From assembly GCF_963576545.1 (NCBI RefSeq), contig NC_083649.1, positions 10,297,146 through 10,361,145 of the forward strand: a stretch of DNA of 64,000 bases, read 5' to 3'. Under the pieces are notes generated by a model that worked only from the letters and a program-made list of their open reading frames with translations, ran no database searches and was not told the origin of the DNA. Made by a program: the position numbers and the translations under genes. The stretch comes from Limanda limanda (taxonomy: Eukaryota > Chordata > Actinopteri > Pleuronectiformes > Pleuronectidae). Shown piece by piece: positions 25,104 through 36,765 of the stretch; the stretch's first letter is position 1; every line of letters begins with the position of its first letter.

Positions 25104-26263
25104 TACCTTGTCTCCCGGTTTGAACTCTCAACTGGGCTCCCCGGTTGTATACCTGGGCCTGTTGCACTTGGGCTTGCTGCATGTGCTCCCGAACGAAGGG
25201 CCAGACTTGGGTCATTCTGTGGTGCATTTGTTCCACGTGCTCCACGATGCTGCGCTGGGTGGAAGGCTGCTGCTCCCAGGCTTCCTTGGCCACATCTAGC
25301 AAGCCCCGGGGTCTCCGACCGTACAGAAGCTCGAATGGTGTAAATCCAGTGGAACCCTGGGGTACTTCCCGTATAGAGAACAGAATATACGGCAGCAGTT
25401 GGTCCCAGTTCTTCCCATCAACATCGATTACCTTGCACATCATGTGTTTTAGGGTTTTGTTGAACCTCTCTACAAGTCCATCTGTCTGAGGGTGATAGAC
25501 AGAGGTTCTGATTTGTCTCACCTTTAGACTTTGGCACAGACATTTCATCACTTTGGACATAAAGCAGGACCCTTGGTCTGTAAGGATTCCATCCGGCAGG
25601 CCCACTCTACTGAAGACCAGAAAATCTCTCTGGCGACCACCTTCCCAGTAGCAGACCGTAGAGGAATTGCCTCCGGGTAACGGGTTGCGTAATCCAGTAT
25701 AACTAGAATATAGCGGTGGCCACGGCTAGACTTCGGTAAGGGCCCAACTATGTCCATGCCAATCCTGCTAAAGGGTGTTTCAATAATTGGAAGGGGTATC
25801 AGAGGACTTCGGTACTCCACCTTTGGGGAGTTGATTGACACTCGGCACAATGTCGGCAGTACTCCTCCACGGCCCTTTTGACTCCTGGCCACTAGAAACG
25901 GCTGAGAACACGTTCATACGTCTTCTCCCTCCCTAAATGTGCCCCTAGTAAGTGGGAGTGGGCTAGGTACAACACTTTGGAAGCATACTCTTTGGGGATA
26001 AGCAACTGTTCACATATATCAGATTTCTTCTTAGTTACTCTGTATAACAGCTTATTCTTGATCATGAAATGTGGAAAAGACACTGGACTCACCCCAGCCT
26101 GCTTTTGAACCTCCATTACTTGGACGTCTCTCCAGGCTTGGCTTAGGTTGGGATCCTGCAGCTGGGCCGAGCCGAATTGTCCTGGACTGAGTCCTCCCTC
26201 CATTTCAACTTCCGGAAATTGAGAGAACACCTCGTCTGATTGTATGTCTTCCAGGGGCTTCAT
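25104..26263 (-). pseudogene. integrase region of the Gmr1-like element, interrupted
   Basis: Contains a retroelement H2C2 zinc finger whose His half (HSHLLGAHLG) is separated from its Cys half by an in-frame TAG at about 25892. The DDE core follows: first Asp in GMDIVGPLP, second in TDQGSCF, Glu in HPQTDGLVERFN. At least one frameshift lies between the zinc finger and the first Asp, another between the first and second Asp, and one more before the GPY/F module. The region could not give a functional enzyme. Confidence 0.8.
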
Positions 26264-26454
26264 CTCCGCTGCCCGTTCAGGGTCTGTTGTCGGGCCTGGG
26301 TGTGGACGGCTTCCTCCCTGTCTTCATTAGTAGTTTCTGCAGGGCTGCCATCGGGGGATACTGCTGCTCAGGTGGGGCGAGCTACGGAAGACTTTCCCAT
26401 CTTCGCCGGTCGTCTTCTGGTTCGCCGTTTTGGGTCACTTGCCTCCGCTGGCCA

Positions 26455-27609
26455 CTAGCGGGAGAAGAGGGGGCTGTCCCGGCCGAAAAGCACAGGCACC
26501 GGCAGTTGCTCGACTACCCAAACCTGCAGAGTGAATCGTCCTCGAGGAGTAATCACTTGGATTTTGGAGGTTGGATACTTCCGGGTATCCCCATGGATGC
26601 AGGACACAGCCATCTCTTCACCCCAGGGGGCACTGGCAAATTGTGGTCGAACGAGAGAAACCATTCTTCCGGAGTCTAAGAGGGCCTCTGTGTCTCTCCC
26701 CGCAATCTTCACCGGAAACTTTGGGGCTGGTGCTCCCTCATGGGCCCAACAGGTAGTGAGGTGGTGGCAGTAGAGACCCTTGTTATCGGTAGACCCGGCT
26801 GTTGGCATCGGCTCATCCCGATATGGACACTCTCTGGCTAGGTGTCCCTCTCTGCCACAAGAAAAACATTGTGGGATTGGAGGAGGCCACTGGGTTCGTC
26901 TTGCAGCCGGTCCGGTCCAGCCAGGGGGCGTTCGGGCTAGTGGGGAACTGACAGCTTTGCCTACCATCTCTCTCTCTGCCTTGGCTTTATAATTGTTTGG
27001 CTTGTTGTTTTCTGACTGCATCAGACTAGCCATCACTCTGTGATTTTCTAATAAGGCTATTAATGTGTCCACATTGGGAGGCCCCTGCTGGGCGACATAC
27101 CTCTTGACGTCATTTGGCAAGCCTCGTGTACACCGGTCAATCACCACTCTGTCCACTATGGGCGGCCCTTCTGCTTCTTCCAGCCAGCTCCTGGTGTGAC
27201 GGACTAGGCCCATCACCTGTGCCCGGACGGGGAGAGCAGGGTCGTAGCTCAAGTCATGCACTCGCTGTGCCTTGGCGGGGAGGCTAAGTCCATATTGAGC
27301 TAGGATGGCAGTCTTTATCTTATCATAACTCACGGCATCTGCAGCTGAAAGATCTCGACAGGCTTTCTGAGCTTCGCCGGTCAGGAAAGGCATAAGGATG
27401 TTCGCCCATTCTGCTTTTTGCCATTTCCCTCTCGTTGCCGTCCTTTCAAACAGCGTAACATAGGTCTCGACATCATCATCTTGCGTCAGTTTAGTCAGCA
27501 CCTCTCTTGGTTTTCGCTCTTCCGTTTTTCCTGTTGCTCTACACAGCTCTACTACAGCTCTCTGCAGAGTGGCTTGTGAGGTCAGAATGGCTCTCAAGAT
27601 CTCTTCCAT
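26455..27609 (-). pseudogene. gag-protease ORF of the Gmr1-like element
   Basis: A single open frame of 384 codons. The first two thirds are a capsid-like region, with an LFERTATRGKW segment typical of gypsy gag. A CCHC zinc knuckle (CFSCGREGHLAREC) follows near residue 248, then an aspartic protease with the active-site motif LLDSGR near residue 313. It opens 92 bases inside the 5' LTR. This is the only largely intact reading frame in the element. It is called a pseudogene because the downstream pol is broken. Confidence 0.8.
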
Positions 27610-27681
27610 GTTTGACCTTCTCTTCCGATCAGACGTGCTCTATTCCAACTCTGTATACCAACTGATAGCGAAGACTCAGAA

Positions 27682-27699
27682 TGCCTGCATCCTCCACCA
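27682..27699 (-). other. primer-binding site of the Gmr1-like element
   Basis: Two bases inside the 5' LTR the minus strand reads TGGTGGAGGATGCAGGCA. It begins with the TGG complementary to a tRNA CCA end. The tRNA species was not determined. Confidence 0.5.
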
Positions 27700-27701
27700 T
27701 A

Positions 27702-28163
27702 TGTGGGAGCCTGGCCTTGTAAGGGTAAACAGTGGTACACAAACTGGAACAGAGCAGTCAGACGCAGGGGTTGTGGTGAATATAACTGAGGCTTTTTATT
27801 TATAAACTTAGGGGAAAAAGGGAGGAGGGCGCATAAAGGTAACTCAAAAAGCTTCACCGGTCTGGCAGTTTGCACCTGGGGCTCTGTCGGCCTCTTCCTG
27901 TTCCAATGAGAGAGATACAGCAATTAATCCTCTTCATAAAAATAAAAGGCAGGCCGCTGGCCTCTTACCCCGAGACTGTCTGGGGTAAGCGTCTGGTTTC
28001 CACTCCTCTGTAGCTCAAGAGATTCTGTATCCTCTGGTTGAGGTTTTTAAGATGGCTCCTGATGGCCTGGTGATTCAATCCACCTGTGAGGGACAATCAG
28101 AGACACCTGGGAGGGGAGGAGTTCCCTATGAGGATCCTCTGGGGTAGTACCGCCCATCCAACA
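27702..28163 (-). repeat. 5' LTR of the Gmr1-like element (462 bp)
   Basis: In element orientation it runs from TGTTGGATGG to CAGGCTCCCACA, giving the usual TG...CA ends. It is the more complete LTR, with the 5' terminal segment that the other copy has lost and a 10-base stretch (near 27951) absent from the other. Confidence 0.85.
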
Positions 28164-30129
28164 CCTAGCCTCTAGATTGCCTTTGTCTGGCTGTCCTCAG
28201 CCATGTGGGGCACTGCTCACAGGCTGGACCATCACAGTGTCATCACAGCGGGTTTCGATGCACAGCCGTGCAGTGAGACAAGCACGCTTCAAATTCTCTG
28301 AGGCCCAACAGACCCCTCGTGACCACATTTACATTCACTTGATTTTTATTTAGATCTGCCCCTAATTACACACTCAAATATCAGTCCCCTGAATGTGCCT
28401 GATAATTGATCACTTTTGCAGAGGTAATGGAAGTCACCTCTGACCTGTGAGGTCACCAGGCTGATGTAAGCCAACTTCTGCCCCTCCTCACTCTCTTTCC
28501 ATCGACCCACTGATGAGGCAGGCAGCCAGCTTTCTCTCCTGCATCACCAAGGAAGGGCCTGGCTGCTCCAGCACATCTTCTCTTCCAATCTACCAGAGGA
28601 GCGCAAAGGTCTAGCTTCCAGCCCATCTTCTCAAGGAAACCTTCAAGCTCTACAAACTCCTAGTAGCGACTCGATGTCCTGCAGGAGAGCTTCAACCGGC
28701 AAGTGAACTGCACAGCTCAACAGGACCGCGACGGCGAACCACATAAAGCCAGCAGACGTCACACAACCGGCAGGACGAATTGCGAATGGAACTGCAACTC
28801 CCCTGATATCGTGTTTATAAGTCAAATGAAAGTTGATGTTAGCTAGGCTCTTCACAGGCATGCTCTCTCTGACTCTTTCAGTCTCTGATTAACATTTACA
28901 CAGACTCCCGCACATCTCTACACCTACTTATCTCCCCACTTCAGAAGAAGAAGAAGGGGGGCTGTTAACTTCTTATATTCATAATAAATGTTTTTTTCTT
29001 TCACAAATGTTCTTTCATTAATTAAAGTGAATAGCCAACCTCTTCACTGTCAATAATTCCATAAACCTTCACTGTTCATTATATAATCTTTAATAGTAAA
29101 TATTGAGATTTCTAATTGAACTAGATCTAAATAAGACTGATCTTAATAACAAACAAATTTGTTATCTTTTCTCTTCTTTGAAGGGTGGTGCCCCGAGGTA
29201 ACTTTAACAAACTAAAGTTATGATTTAATATTAATATTTTTAATATTAATGTTTTATATTTTATCTTGATAACCACATTTATTGAATGCCTAGAGGCACC
29301 CCATTCTATGGTATCACTCCAAACCATTATTGCACACCAGTTCGATCCCAGTTAATACAAATTGGACAAAGAGGAAATTCCATAGATCAAATGAAAAGTG
29401 AAAAATTTAGTTCATGTTTTTTCAATAAGCCCTTTTCCCCATTTTCTTTTAGTTAATGCTATGGATTATGTGGATGTTTCTTTCTCGTACATGCTTTCAT
29501 TGTTCCTCACAAATGGGACCGAAAAAAGGGACAAAATGTAGGATTTAATATGACACACAATGTCACCCTTATATGAGCAATTACAATGTAATATGGCATT
29601 CAGTGCAACAAGTTAAAATATACAATTAGAAAATATTTAAAAAGTTACCTACTGTAGATGTATGAATATATAAAACACTTTGACCAGGTCAACATTTCAA
29701 TAATACACACGTTTTAACAGTAACAAAGAAAATGCTGAGTGTCGAACTTTGTCAAATCTGATTCACTTGAATCTGCTTTTTTCACAAATTGTTGGACCCA
29801 TATATAAATGATTTAAGTTTTAATTTCAACATGAGATCATTTGGCATACGATTAGATTGAATAAAGAAATCTGCTATATTCCCTAATTCAAATGTGCATT
29901 TTATGTATTTTTGCTCTTTGCCGTTGCTAATGCAAACTCTCCTTTAGAATATCTTGTTACCTGGACCATGACCCATATTTACCCTGTGATCCAGAGGTTA
30001 TGCTGTGACAGAAAGAGAAACAATGAAGGACTAAAGAAACAAAGAGCCCACGTTTTAGCCTGAGACTGAAAAGAGACGACAACATGGTGTAAAGCCCTTT
30101 GGCTAGAGTTGCTGACAGGGGATAACCCT
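28164..30129. other. spacer between the retrotransposon and endou
   Basis: No gene is supported. Sequence to about 28930 is of mixed composition and could be older transposon-derived DNA; 28960-29950 is AT-rich. A GAAGGGTGGTGCCCCGAGGT-type segment near 29178 and a palindromic TTAATATTAA cluster near 29225-29260 look repeat-derived but were not classified. Confidence 0.45.
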
Positions 30130-30139
30130 TTAAAAAGGC
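30130..30139 (+). promoter_or_regulatory. TATA-like box of the endou promoter
   Basis: TTTAAAAAGG lies upstream of a non-coding segment that ends in a GTCAGT donor at 30413. This is the only clear TATA-type promoter among the genes here; the others are CpG-rich and TATA-less. Confidence 0.4.
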
Positions 30140-30159
30140 CCCCCTCTCCTGTCCTGTCC

Positions 30160-30412
30160 ACTGCTGCCTCGTGCTCTCTGTCCGCCCCCCAACCCCTGCT
30201 TGTCTTTCTCCATACACACTGACCGAGCGGCCGGACTGTTTCCATGCCCCTAAAGACACCTGCTCTCACAAACACAGGGGAGCAGCACCAGCAGCATCTG
30301 ACCAGCAGCACGAAGGAACGTCCCTGACCTTTGTGACCAGCAGCGTTTTTCACCTCACTCCACCACGAAGACAAGACGAGACTAGACTTTTATCAATTTC
30401 CACAAAAAAAAG
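30160..30412 (+). other. probable non-coding exon 1 of endou
   Basis: Lies downstream of the TATA-like box and ends at AAAAG followed by GTCAGT. The matching acceptor would be CTCCCGTCAG at 31241-31250, 74 bases before the start codon. The 5' limit is inferred from the TATA spacing. Confidence 0.35.
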
Positions 30413-31324
30413 GTCAGTGGATTCCGATGTGGTGCATGTTGGGATGCGGCCCTAGGGCTTGGATGGACGATGATGGAGTTCTCACACGTCGCTGTCATGG
30501 ATGCCTGGTCTGCTGTCAGCAATGTTTTTGTGGAATTCAGTGATTGAGCCCTGTCACACGCGTGTTCTCTGCCTGTTGTGTTTGAACAATGCTTTGGACT
30601 CTCACAGCACCGGGTTCACTTCACGACTGTTCCATGATCAATGTGTGAAAGGATGGTTATTCAATTGATCTGTCTGAGGGTGTGATGCTGTTTGAGTTTG
30701 TTCTTTAAGTTGTATGATTGTTTGTATGTACTTTATTTATAACAGTGTATCAAGAGCATAAATTCAGTTAATTACACGTAAAGTGCCATAAAACTACATC
30801 ATCAGATATATTGATGATTAATATAAAATAAGAATAAACTGGAGAGCCGGGCTATTAACTGAAAATAGTCAATTGACTTATTTACTAACTTACTTAAATG
30901 ATTAACTTGTAAATTCCATGATTATAGCTTATTTTCCATAATAATTAAAATTATATGTGACTAAAGGTATGAAAATTAAACATAATGTAAAACTCAACGT
31001 CCATGCAAAAAGTATTTAAACAATAAGGGAAAATTGGCACTAAAATTACTTCAGAAAAGCGAAAAGTCCAAAGATGGTTTAGCAAATCATGCTATTTTAT
31101 TTAAACATATAAAATATTAAAATACCAATACTTTTTAATTGTGTTGAAAAATTTACTTTTCCCTGTCCACCACATGAGCTCATTGTGAAACCTCCAGACG
31201 ATTTCAATGTCAAAAACCAGAGGCTTCTTTAACTGTTTCTCTCCCGTCAGAGACGTGACCGGAAAACTCACCAGTCCCCGGCCGATCCACTGCAGCAGCA
31301 CCAACACAACCCAGCGGTCCCATC

Positions 31325-31440
31325 ATGATGGAGAGCGACAGAGAGCTGTCGTCCATGGCTCAGAAGCTGTGGGACAACGATGTCAACAGACTCAAACCAG
31401 GAAAAGACTACAGGATCTCCCTGCAGGTGCAACACACACC

Positions 31441-31530
<90 letters not shown>

Positions 31531-31542
31531 CACACAAACACA

Positions 31543-31599
<57 letters not shown>

Positions 31600-34500
31600 A
31601 TGCCTACATCTTTGACCTTTAACCTACCGGGCCCTTAGAACACATCCACAATTTAAACACCATCTTATCACATGCAGACTTTAACATATTAATGTGATTC
31701 ATGTGAAATAAAGCCCACAAGTATTGTACATTGTGAATTTGCCATGAAAGCTGTTGGTTTATTTTATTAATTGACAAAAATCTGAACAAGAACCTCTGAA
31801 TAGACAGCAGGAGACTCAGGGTTTTCATGGTCGTACTGTTTGGTTCTGAAATCATATTTAAATCGGCCTAGTGGAAATACATCAATCAAATTTAGCTCAA
31901 ATTGGATGCAAAACGTCACAAAGAGATCATATCTGGCACATTACACTTGAAACAGGGCACACATACATCCACCAAGTCCCACAAAAAATCCTGAACCATT
32001 AATTCTTCCCTAGGAAATCATTGAAGAGGTCAAAAATACTTGTAATGGTAAGGAAAGTAAAAAAAGAAAGTCCTGGATCCACACTGTGATTTCATGGGTT
32101 CTTTCTTGTCCCATTCCTCCACCAAGTGTCATGGAAATCAGTTTTTAGGTTTTGCGTCATCCTGTTGACAAACAAAAATAACCAACCAACCAATGACTAC
32201 AAAGACATACCATTCTTGCTGAAGGTGATGATGATGATGTTTTTATGGGGAAACCTATAATATTTGTTGGATGTTGTTTGACTGCTTCTCTCTCTGCCTC
32301 AGGGCAAAGCTGACAACATGTCCATGAACAACGACAACAACGATGGAGCGGGATATCCTCTGTTTACATTTGTTGACGAGAGCATTTTCAAAAAGGAGAC
32401 CTTTCTGGGTAAGTGGGCAGAGGGATATTCTCGGGGTTGAGTACTTTTTATTTCTAATTGTTTGACTTTATGCAGAGTGAGCCATCTTTCCTTGAGCCCT
32501 AATACTCAGTGTGTGTCTTCTGTGGAACAATGCAGCCACCAACTGGATTCCTGTGGAAGTGGCACCAGCCTGCTGCGGCTGCCTCTTACACAACTGACTT
32601 AAAAAATGTCCCATTTTGCCAGTTTGACACTATCCTCCTCGTCATCTCCCTTCAGAGTAAAGCCTTTTTTATACACTCATAATCTCCTTATGACGAACAG
32701 CGGCGCGTTGCGTAATCACAGAGCATGCAGAGTTCACAGAGACACGCTCCTCTGGAACCACTGGCTTCTCATTCAAGTCTTCCTCTGCAGCGATAAGTGC
32801 TGAGGCTGAGACACACGTTCCTCTGTGATGATTCTCGTCACAGATTCACGTCGTGCACGGTGATGGAGAGAGTTCCACGGGGAGTTGAGTTATGTAAGAG
32901 ACGGTATGAAGAGTTCAGTCTGAGGCTGACGTCTGCTAGAAAAAAGGGGAGGATTCCTCCCTCTGTGCTACTTATGTATTTGCTCTTGTTCATGCGACCT
33001 GGTTAAAGAGCAGGTGCATCTTTTTCATGAATCTCAACAGGTTTTGTGCTTTAAATCCAGGAGTTTCAAACGGTTTGTGAATTAGAATTAAAATTAAAAA
33101 GCTTCATTGTCATTGCATCACAAAATTTGTTTTGTAGCAACTAAAATTGATACATACACACACATTTTACTGCACACACATCTGTCCACATTCACAATTA
33201 ATAAAATAAAGAATCAAAGAAATTATGTCAGCTTACAAACACTATATCTGGAGACGTATACAGGTTTGTCAGATCATCCACAAAGACCAATCAGGAAGAG
33301 TGACTCGTTTTCAGATCCTTCTCTGTTGATGCATTGCTATGATTGATTTTATCATCCATTGTCTGAGACTGTACAAAAATCAGTGTTTGAGGAGTGTGTG
33401 TGTGTGTTTTCTTTCATCAGCCTTTATTTCCCTGCTGGATAACTACGTGAGTGACACTGGCGAGCCAGAAATTGTAACCCCCGAGGAGGTGGCAGAAAAC
33501 CACAAGTTCCTGGACTCCATCATTCAGACTCCCACCATGAAGGTAGCTCCCCATACTCCTGTACCTCATGAAGGCCCATCTCCCCACCCACCCATCCATC
33601 CAACCACACATCCATCAACCCACACAGCCATCCAACCATCCAACCATCCAACCATCCAACCATCCACCCACCCATCCACCCACCCATCCATCCAACCATC
33701 CAACCATCCATCCTTTAATGGTCACAACGGAGTGGGGGTGTTATAAAGATAAATATAACCATAATTTAACATAAGATATAGCAGGAGGGTTTGATTCTGA
33801 AGAACAGCTCATGCTAAACACTTCACAGTTGACACTCCACTTCCCAGAATCCTCAGCAACAAACCCGCCAAGTTTGAAGTCAGTAGAGAAAGTTGAAGGT
33901 GCACAGAGATTTTGTACATGTTGTCCAAAATGTAAAACTGTCATGGCAACAAACACAGCAAAGGACAACAGTGCAATGTTTGATTTGTAAAATAAGATTT
34001 CATTGAAAACCCTTTCCTTGTTTGCAGCTAGCCCATAAATACCTGGTAGAGAAGAACCTCTCTCCTGCGGATACGACAAAATTCAAGGAGCAGCTGTACA
34101 GGATCTGGTTTGAACTCTATGCCAGGAGGGGATCCAGCAGGTGGGTGGAATCTGGCACCGAACCTAAACATACAGTAACTTCAACCGTGGAATCTGGCAC
34201 GGTCATGGTAGCTGTCCTAACGCTGAGAAACTGTAACACATCCAGTTAGCATTGCGCCAAGATGACTGAAGATGATGCTGGTGTTTATCTGCAGCATGTT
34301 CAGGATGGAAGCTGCAACTTCTCGACTTTGTTAAACTGGCCCTTTTAAACAATGCTAAGCTGCAGAGTTCAGAGATGCAAGGGGGCAAGATCCTTCAGGG
34401 GAGAAAATATCTCATCATTGCATTGAGGGTGAATGGGACATCAGCATGAATGAGTTTGTGGTGTGATGTTCTCCTCTCCGTCTCCCACCAGGCCGGACTC

Positions 34501-35875
34501 CTCGGGGTTCGAACACGTGTTTGTTGGAGAGACGAGAGGAGGCCGGACTGTGATTGGCTTTCACAACTGGATCCAGCTCTACCTGCAGGAGAAGCTGGGA
34601 CACATCGATTACAAAGGCTACAGCGTCACGGCACATTCACCCCAGGTACGCTGTGTGGGTTTTTTAATCAGTATGGTCAAATTAAAGGCGCCAGGAGTAA
34701 TCTATGACACATCGTAAATGATACATACGCATGTTAATGATTCAACAAGTGGGAGAAACCAGTTTATGTCTTCTACAACCTTCTCAAAAGCCAAATCATG
34801 AATTCCCTGGCAACACCACCATCTGTATTTGACACCTCACTCTCCTCTCTTTTCTTTTTCTTCTCCTCTACTCCCACAAGTTGACTCTCGCTCATTGTGA
34901 TCTCATCATTGTTCTTGCACTCTGATGAGAAACTTCACATTCTGCTGCGGCCATGTTCCCTCTCTCTCGCCTCTTGCTCAGCAGCTTTGTGGATGTGTTT
35001 TTCTATTTGTTGTTTTTAGGTCACTCAGGGTACCTGTGTGTGTTCTTAAAGCTTTAAGCTGTGTATTATTATGCTTATGTTCAGGGTTATTATCCAATAA
35101 TTACTCTTTAATAACTATAAACGTAGTCAAATTACACTTGTAATAATATGATTTTAGTCAGAAGTTCAGGTTTAATTATTTGAGATGACTTATTTTAGAC
35201 ATAAGTATCTTTTCTTTAAACACAGAAAAGCGTAGCATAGTTTTCATATCTATTTTTGTGATGGGATATGAAAATACAACTTTCATAGTACAATGCAGTA
35301 TAGTACAAGACAAAGTATGTACATAGAATACTGGATATAAGGGATTTATGATGTGCTTATCAAGCTTTTTGTATCCAAGTTATGTCTAAATGGAGTCCCA
35401 TATACACCAGCAGAAAGTAGATGAAAGATGATTCATAATAACATATATAAATATTTATTGCAAGAAGAAAATATGACAAACTGAGTTAAAATAATCAGGT
35501 AAAGTTTCTAAATTATAATTTTCCCTCCTCCTGCTAGTTGCAAATGTTCTTTCTCTCTGCTACGACTAATAACGCTGACCCTGCAAAGTCACATTCCTCT
35601 CACTGTCACTTCTCTCACTGCAGCCTGACGAGAACAAACACATCCTGGCTCTTCAGTTCAGCTGGAAGAACGGCATAAAGCCCAAGGGCAGCATCTTCGT
35701 CGGCGTCAGTCCCGAGTTCGAGTTCGCCCTCTACACCCTCTGTTTCCTCACCTCGCCCAATGAGCGCGTCAAGGTCCAGTTCAGTTTGTACGATGTGGAG
35801 ATCGTTTGCCACCACTACAACCAAAAGCACATAGGCACCACCTACCCTGTGCTCCTCAAGTACCAGAACCTTTAG
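31325..35875 (+). CDS. endou: poly(U)-specific endoribonuclease (EndoU/XendoU family), 6 coding exons
   Basis: EndoU enzymes are Mn2+-linked RNases that cut at uridylates and leave 2',3'-cyclic phosphate ends. Coding exons: 31325-31426, 32303-32408, 33421-33542, 34028-34140, 34492-34645, 35624-35875. Total 849 nt, 282 aa. The whole protein is one EndoU domain. There is no signal peptide and no somatomedin B domain, unlike human ENDOU and like frog XendoU, so an intracellular enzyme is likely. Predicted catalytic residues are His156 ([10 protein letters not shown]), His172 (VIGFHNW) and Lys218 (NGIKPKG). Their spacings of 16 and 46 match XendoU His162/His178/Lys224. The [13 protein letters not shown] core is conserved. 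Fish have several paralogues (endoua-c); which one this is remains open. Confidence 0.93.
31445..31598. repeat. (CA)n microsatellite next to the endou exon 1 donor
   Basis: About 150 bases of CA with a few CAAA interruptions, starting 18 bases after the first coding exon ends. Confidence 0.95.
33585..33713. repeat. (CATC/CAAC)n minisatellite in endou intron 3
   Basis: Tetranucleotide-based array of CCATCCAACCATCC-type units starting about 40 bases after the exon 3 donor. It is low complexity and encodes only artefact frames. Confidence 0.9.
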
Positions 35876-35957
35876 TAACCCGACCTGGAAATCAATTTGC
35901 ATCACACAAAAAATGTCATAGGTATTGTTGTTGCCTTTTTATTTTAGATAAAGATAC

Positions 35958-35963
35958 AATAAA
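35958..35963 (+). terminator. endou: endou polyadenylation signal
   Basis: AATAAA 83 nt after the stop codon, giving a short 3' UTR. Confidence 0.6.
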
Positions 35964-36765
35964 ACCTTACAAGACCCACTTGCATTCAACTTTTGTTTTT
36001 TTTATTGAGAATGTGACGAAGAATATTTGAAGCTTTGAAGAGCCAATATAGATGTTGGTGAGTTTCTCTGAACAATGTATGATGAGTCTGAATGTTATTA
36101 TTGACCTCGGTCAGATTGGACATCCTAGGTGCAAACCCCACAGTGCAATTATCTCCTTACCATGATTTGGTCTACAGTTTGATGCAATACATATATATAT
36201 GCAATGTACCTCATAGGAGTACTGGCAAGTCCATAATCTCATCGGTTCATACCTATTGAAAAAGGCTATGATAAGGTTTTTAAAGTTTAGAAACTGAACA
36301 GCAGAACCATCCTATTATTAACAAATATAACTATTATTATTATTATAGGCCTGACTATTGCTTTATGTGACACTGAAGCTGTTATTATTTCACCTACATT
36401 CAGAAGGGGGCGCTGGAGAGTTTGTTTTGGCCATTGACGTCATGGCTTTGATGAGCAGGAGCCTATCATGTTAACGTGATTATACTAGACACAGGTTGAT
36501 ATAAGTTTCAAAATAAAAGCATCAGAGCAATCCTATTAAACAAAACTGACAGTTGTTCTTACTGGGATCGAGAATATTGAATAGTGCTACATGTGTGGCA
36601 CCTTTATGAATGCATCACAAATTACAGATATTAAAGCTGGTAAGTTTTTAAAAGGAGTATTTTTTCGCATCTTCCACTGTATCAGATACTATATTCTTGA
36701 TGTGATACAAAAACTTCAGTATGCTGTTTTCCTCTTTTGAATCATTTTAAAAAGGGAATCAGAAA
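35964..36765. other. endou-ndfip1 spacer, left part
   Basis: AT-rich spacer without a gene, ending at a LINE 3' tail in reverse orientation (about 36766-36790). Confidence 0.5.

Larger units (their letters stand above)
23685..28163 (-). mobile_element. Gmr1-like Ty3/gypsy LTR retrotransposon, degenerate
   Basis: Minus-strand element of about 4.5 kb bounded by two similar LTRs. Reading 5' to 3' (right to left) the order is 5' LTR, primer-binding site, gag with a CCHC knuckle, protease, integrase (zinc finger, DDE core, GPY/F), reverse transcriptase, 3' LTR. Integrase before RT is the Ty1/copia order, yet the domains are of Ty3/gypsy type. This combination is the hallmark of the Gmr1 group first described from cod. 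Coding capacity is broken by stops, frameshifts and deletions, and RNase H is missing. No matching 5-bp target duplication flanks the copy (23680-23684 versus 28164-28168). It lies just beyond the rnf14 polyadenylation signal in antisense orientation. Confidence 0.9.

Noticed and set aside
28643..28861. Minus-strand frame with a hydrophobic segment (FMWFAVAVLLSCAVHLPV) as a possible secreted or envelope protein
   Set aside because: Only 72 codons with no further supporting domain or promoter. One hydrophobic run is not enough.
31392..31622. Open frames of Cys-Val or His-Thr repeats here and in the other CA/GT arrays (49.9, 54.9, 55.8 kb)
   Set aside because: They are translations of dinucleotide repeats and exist in several frames on both strands.
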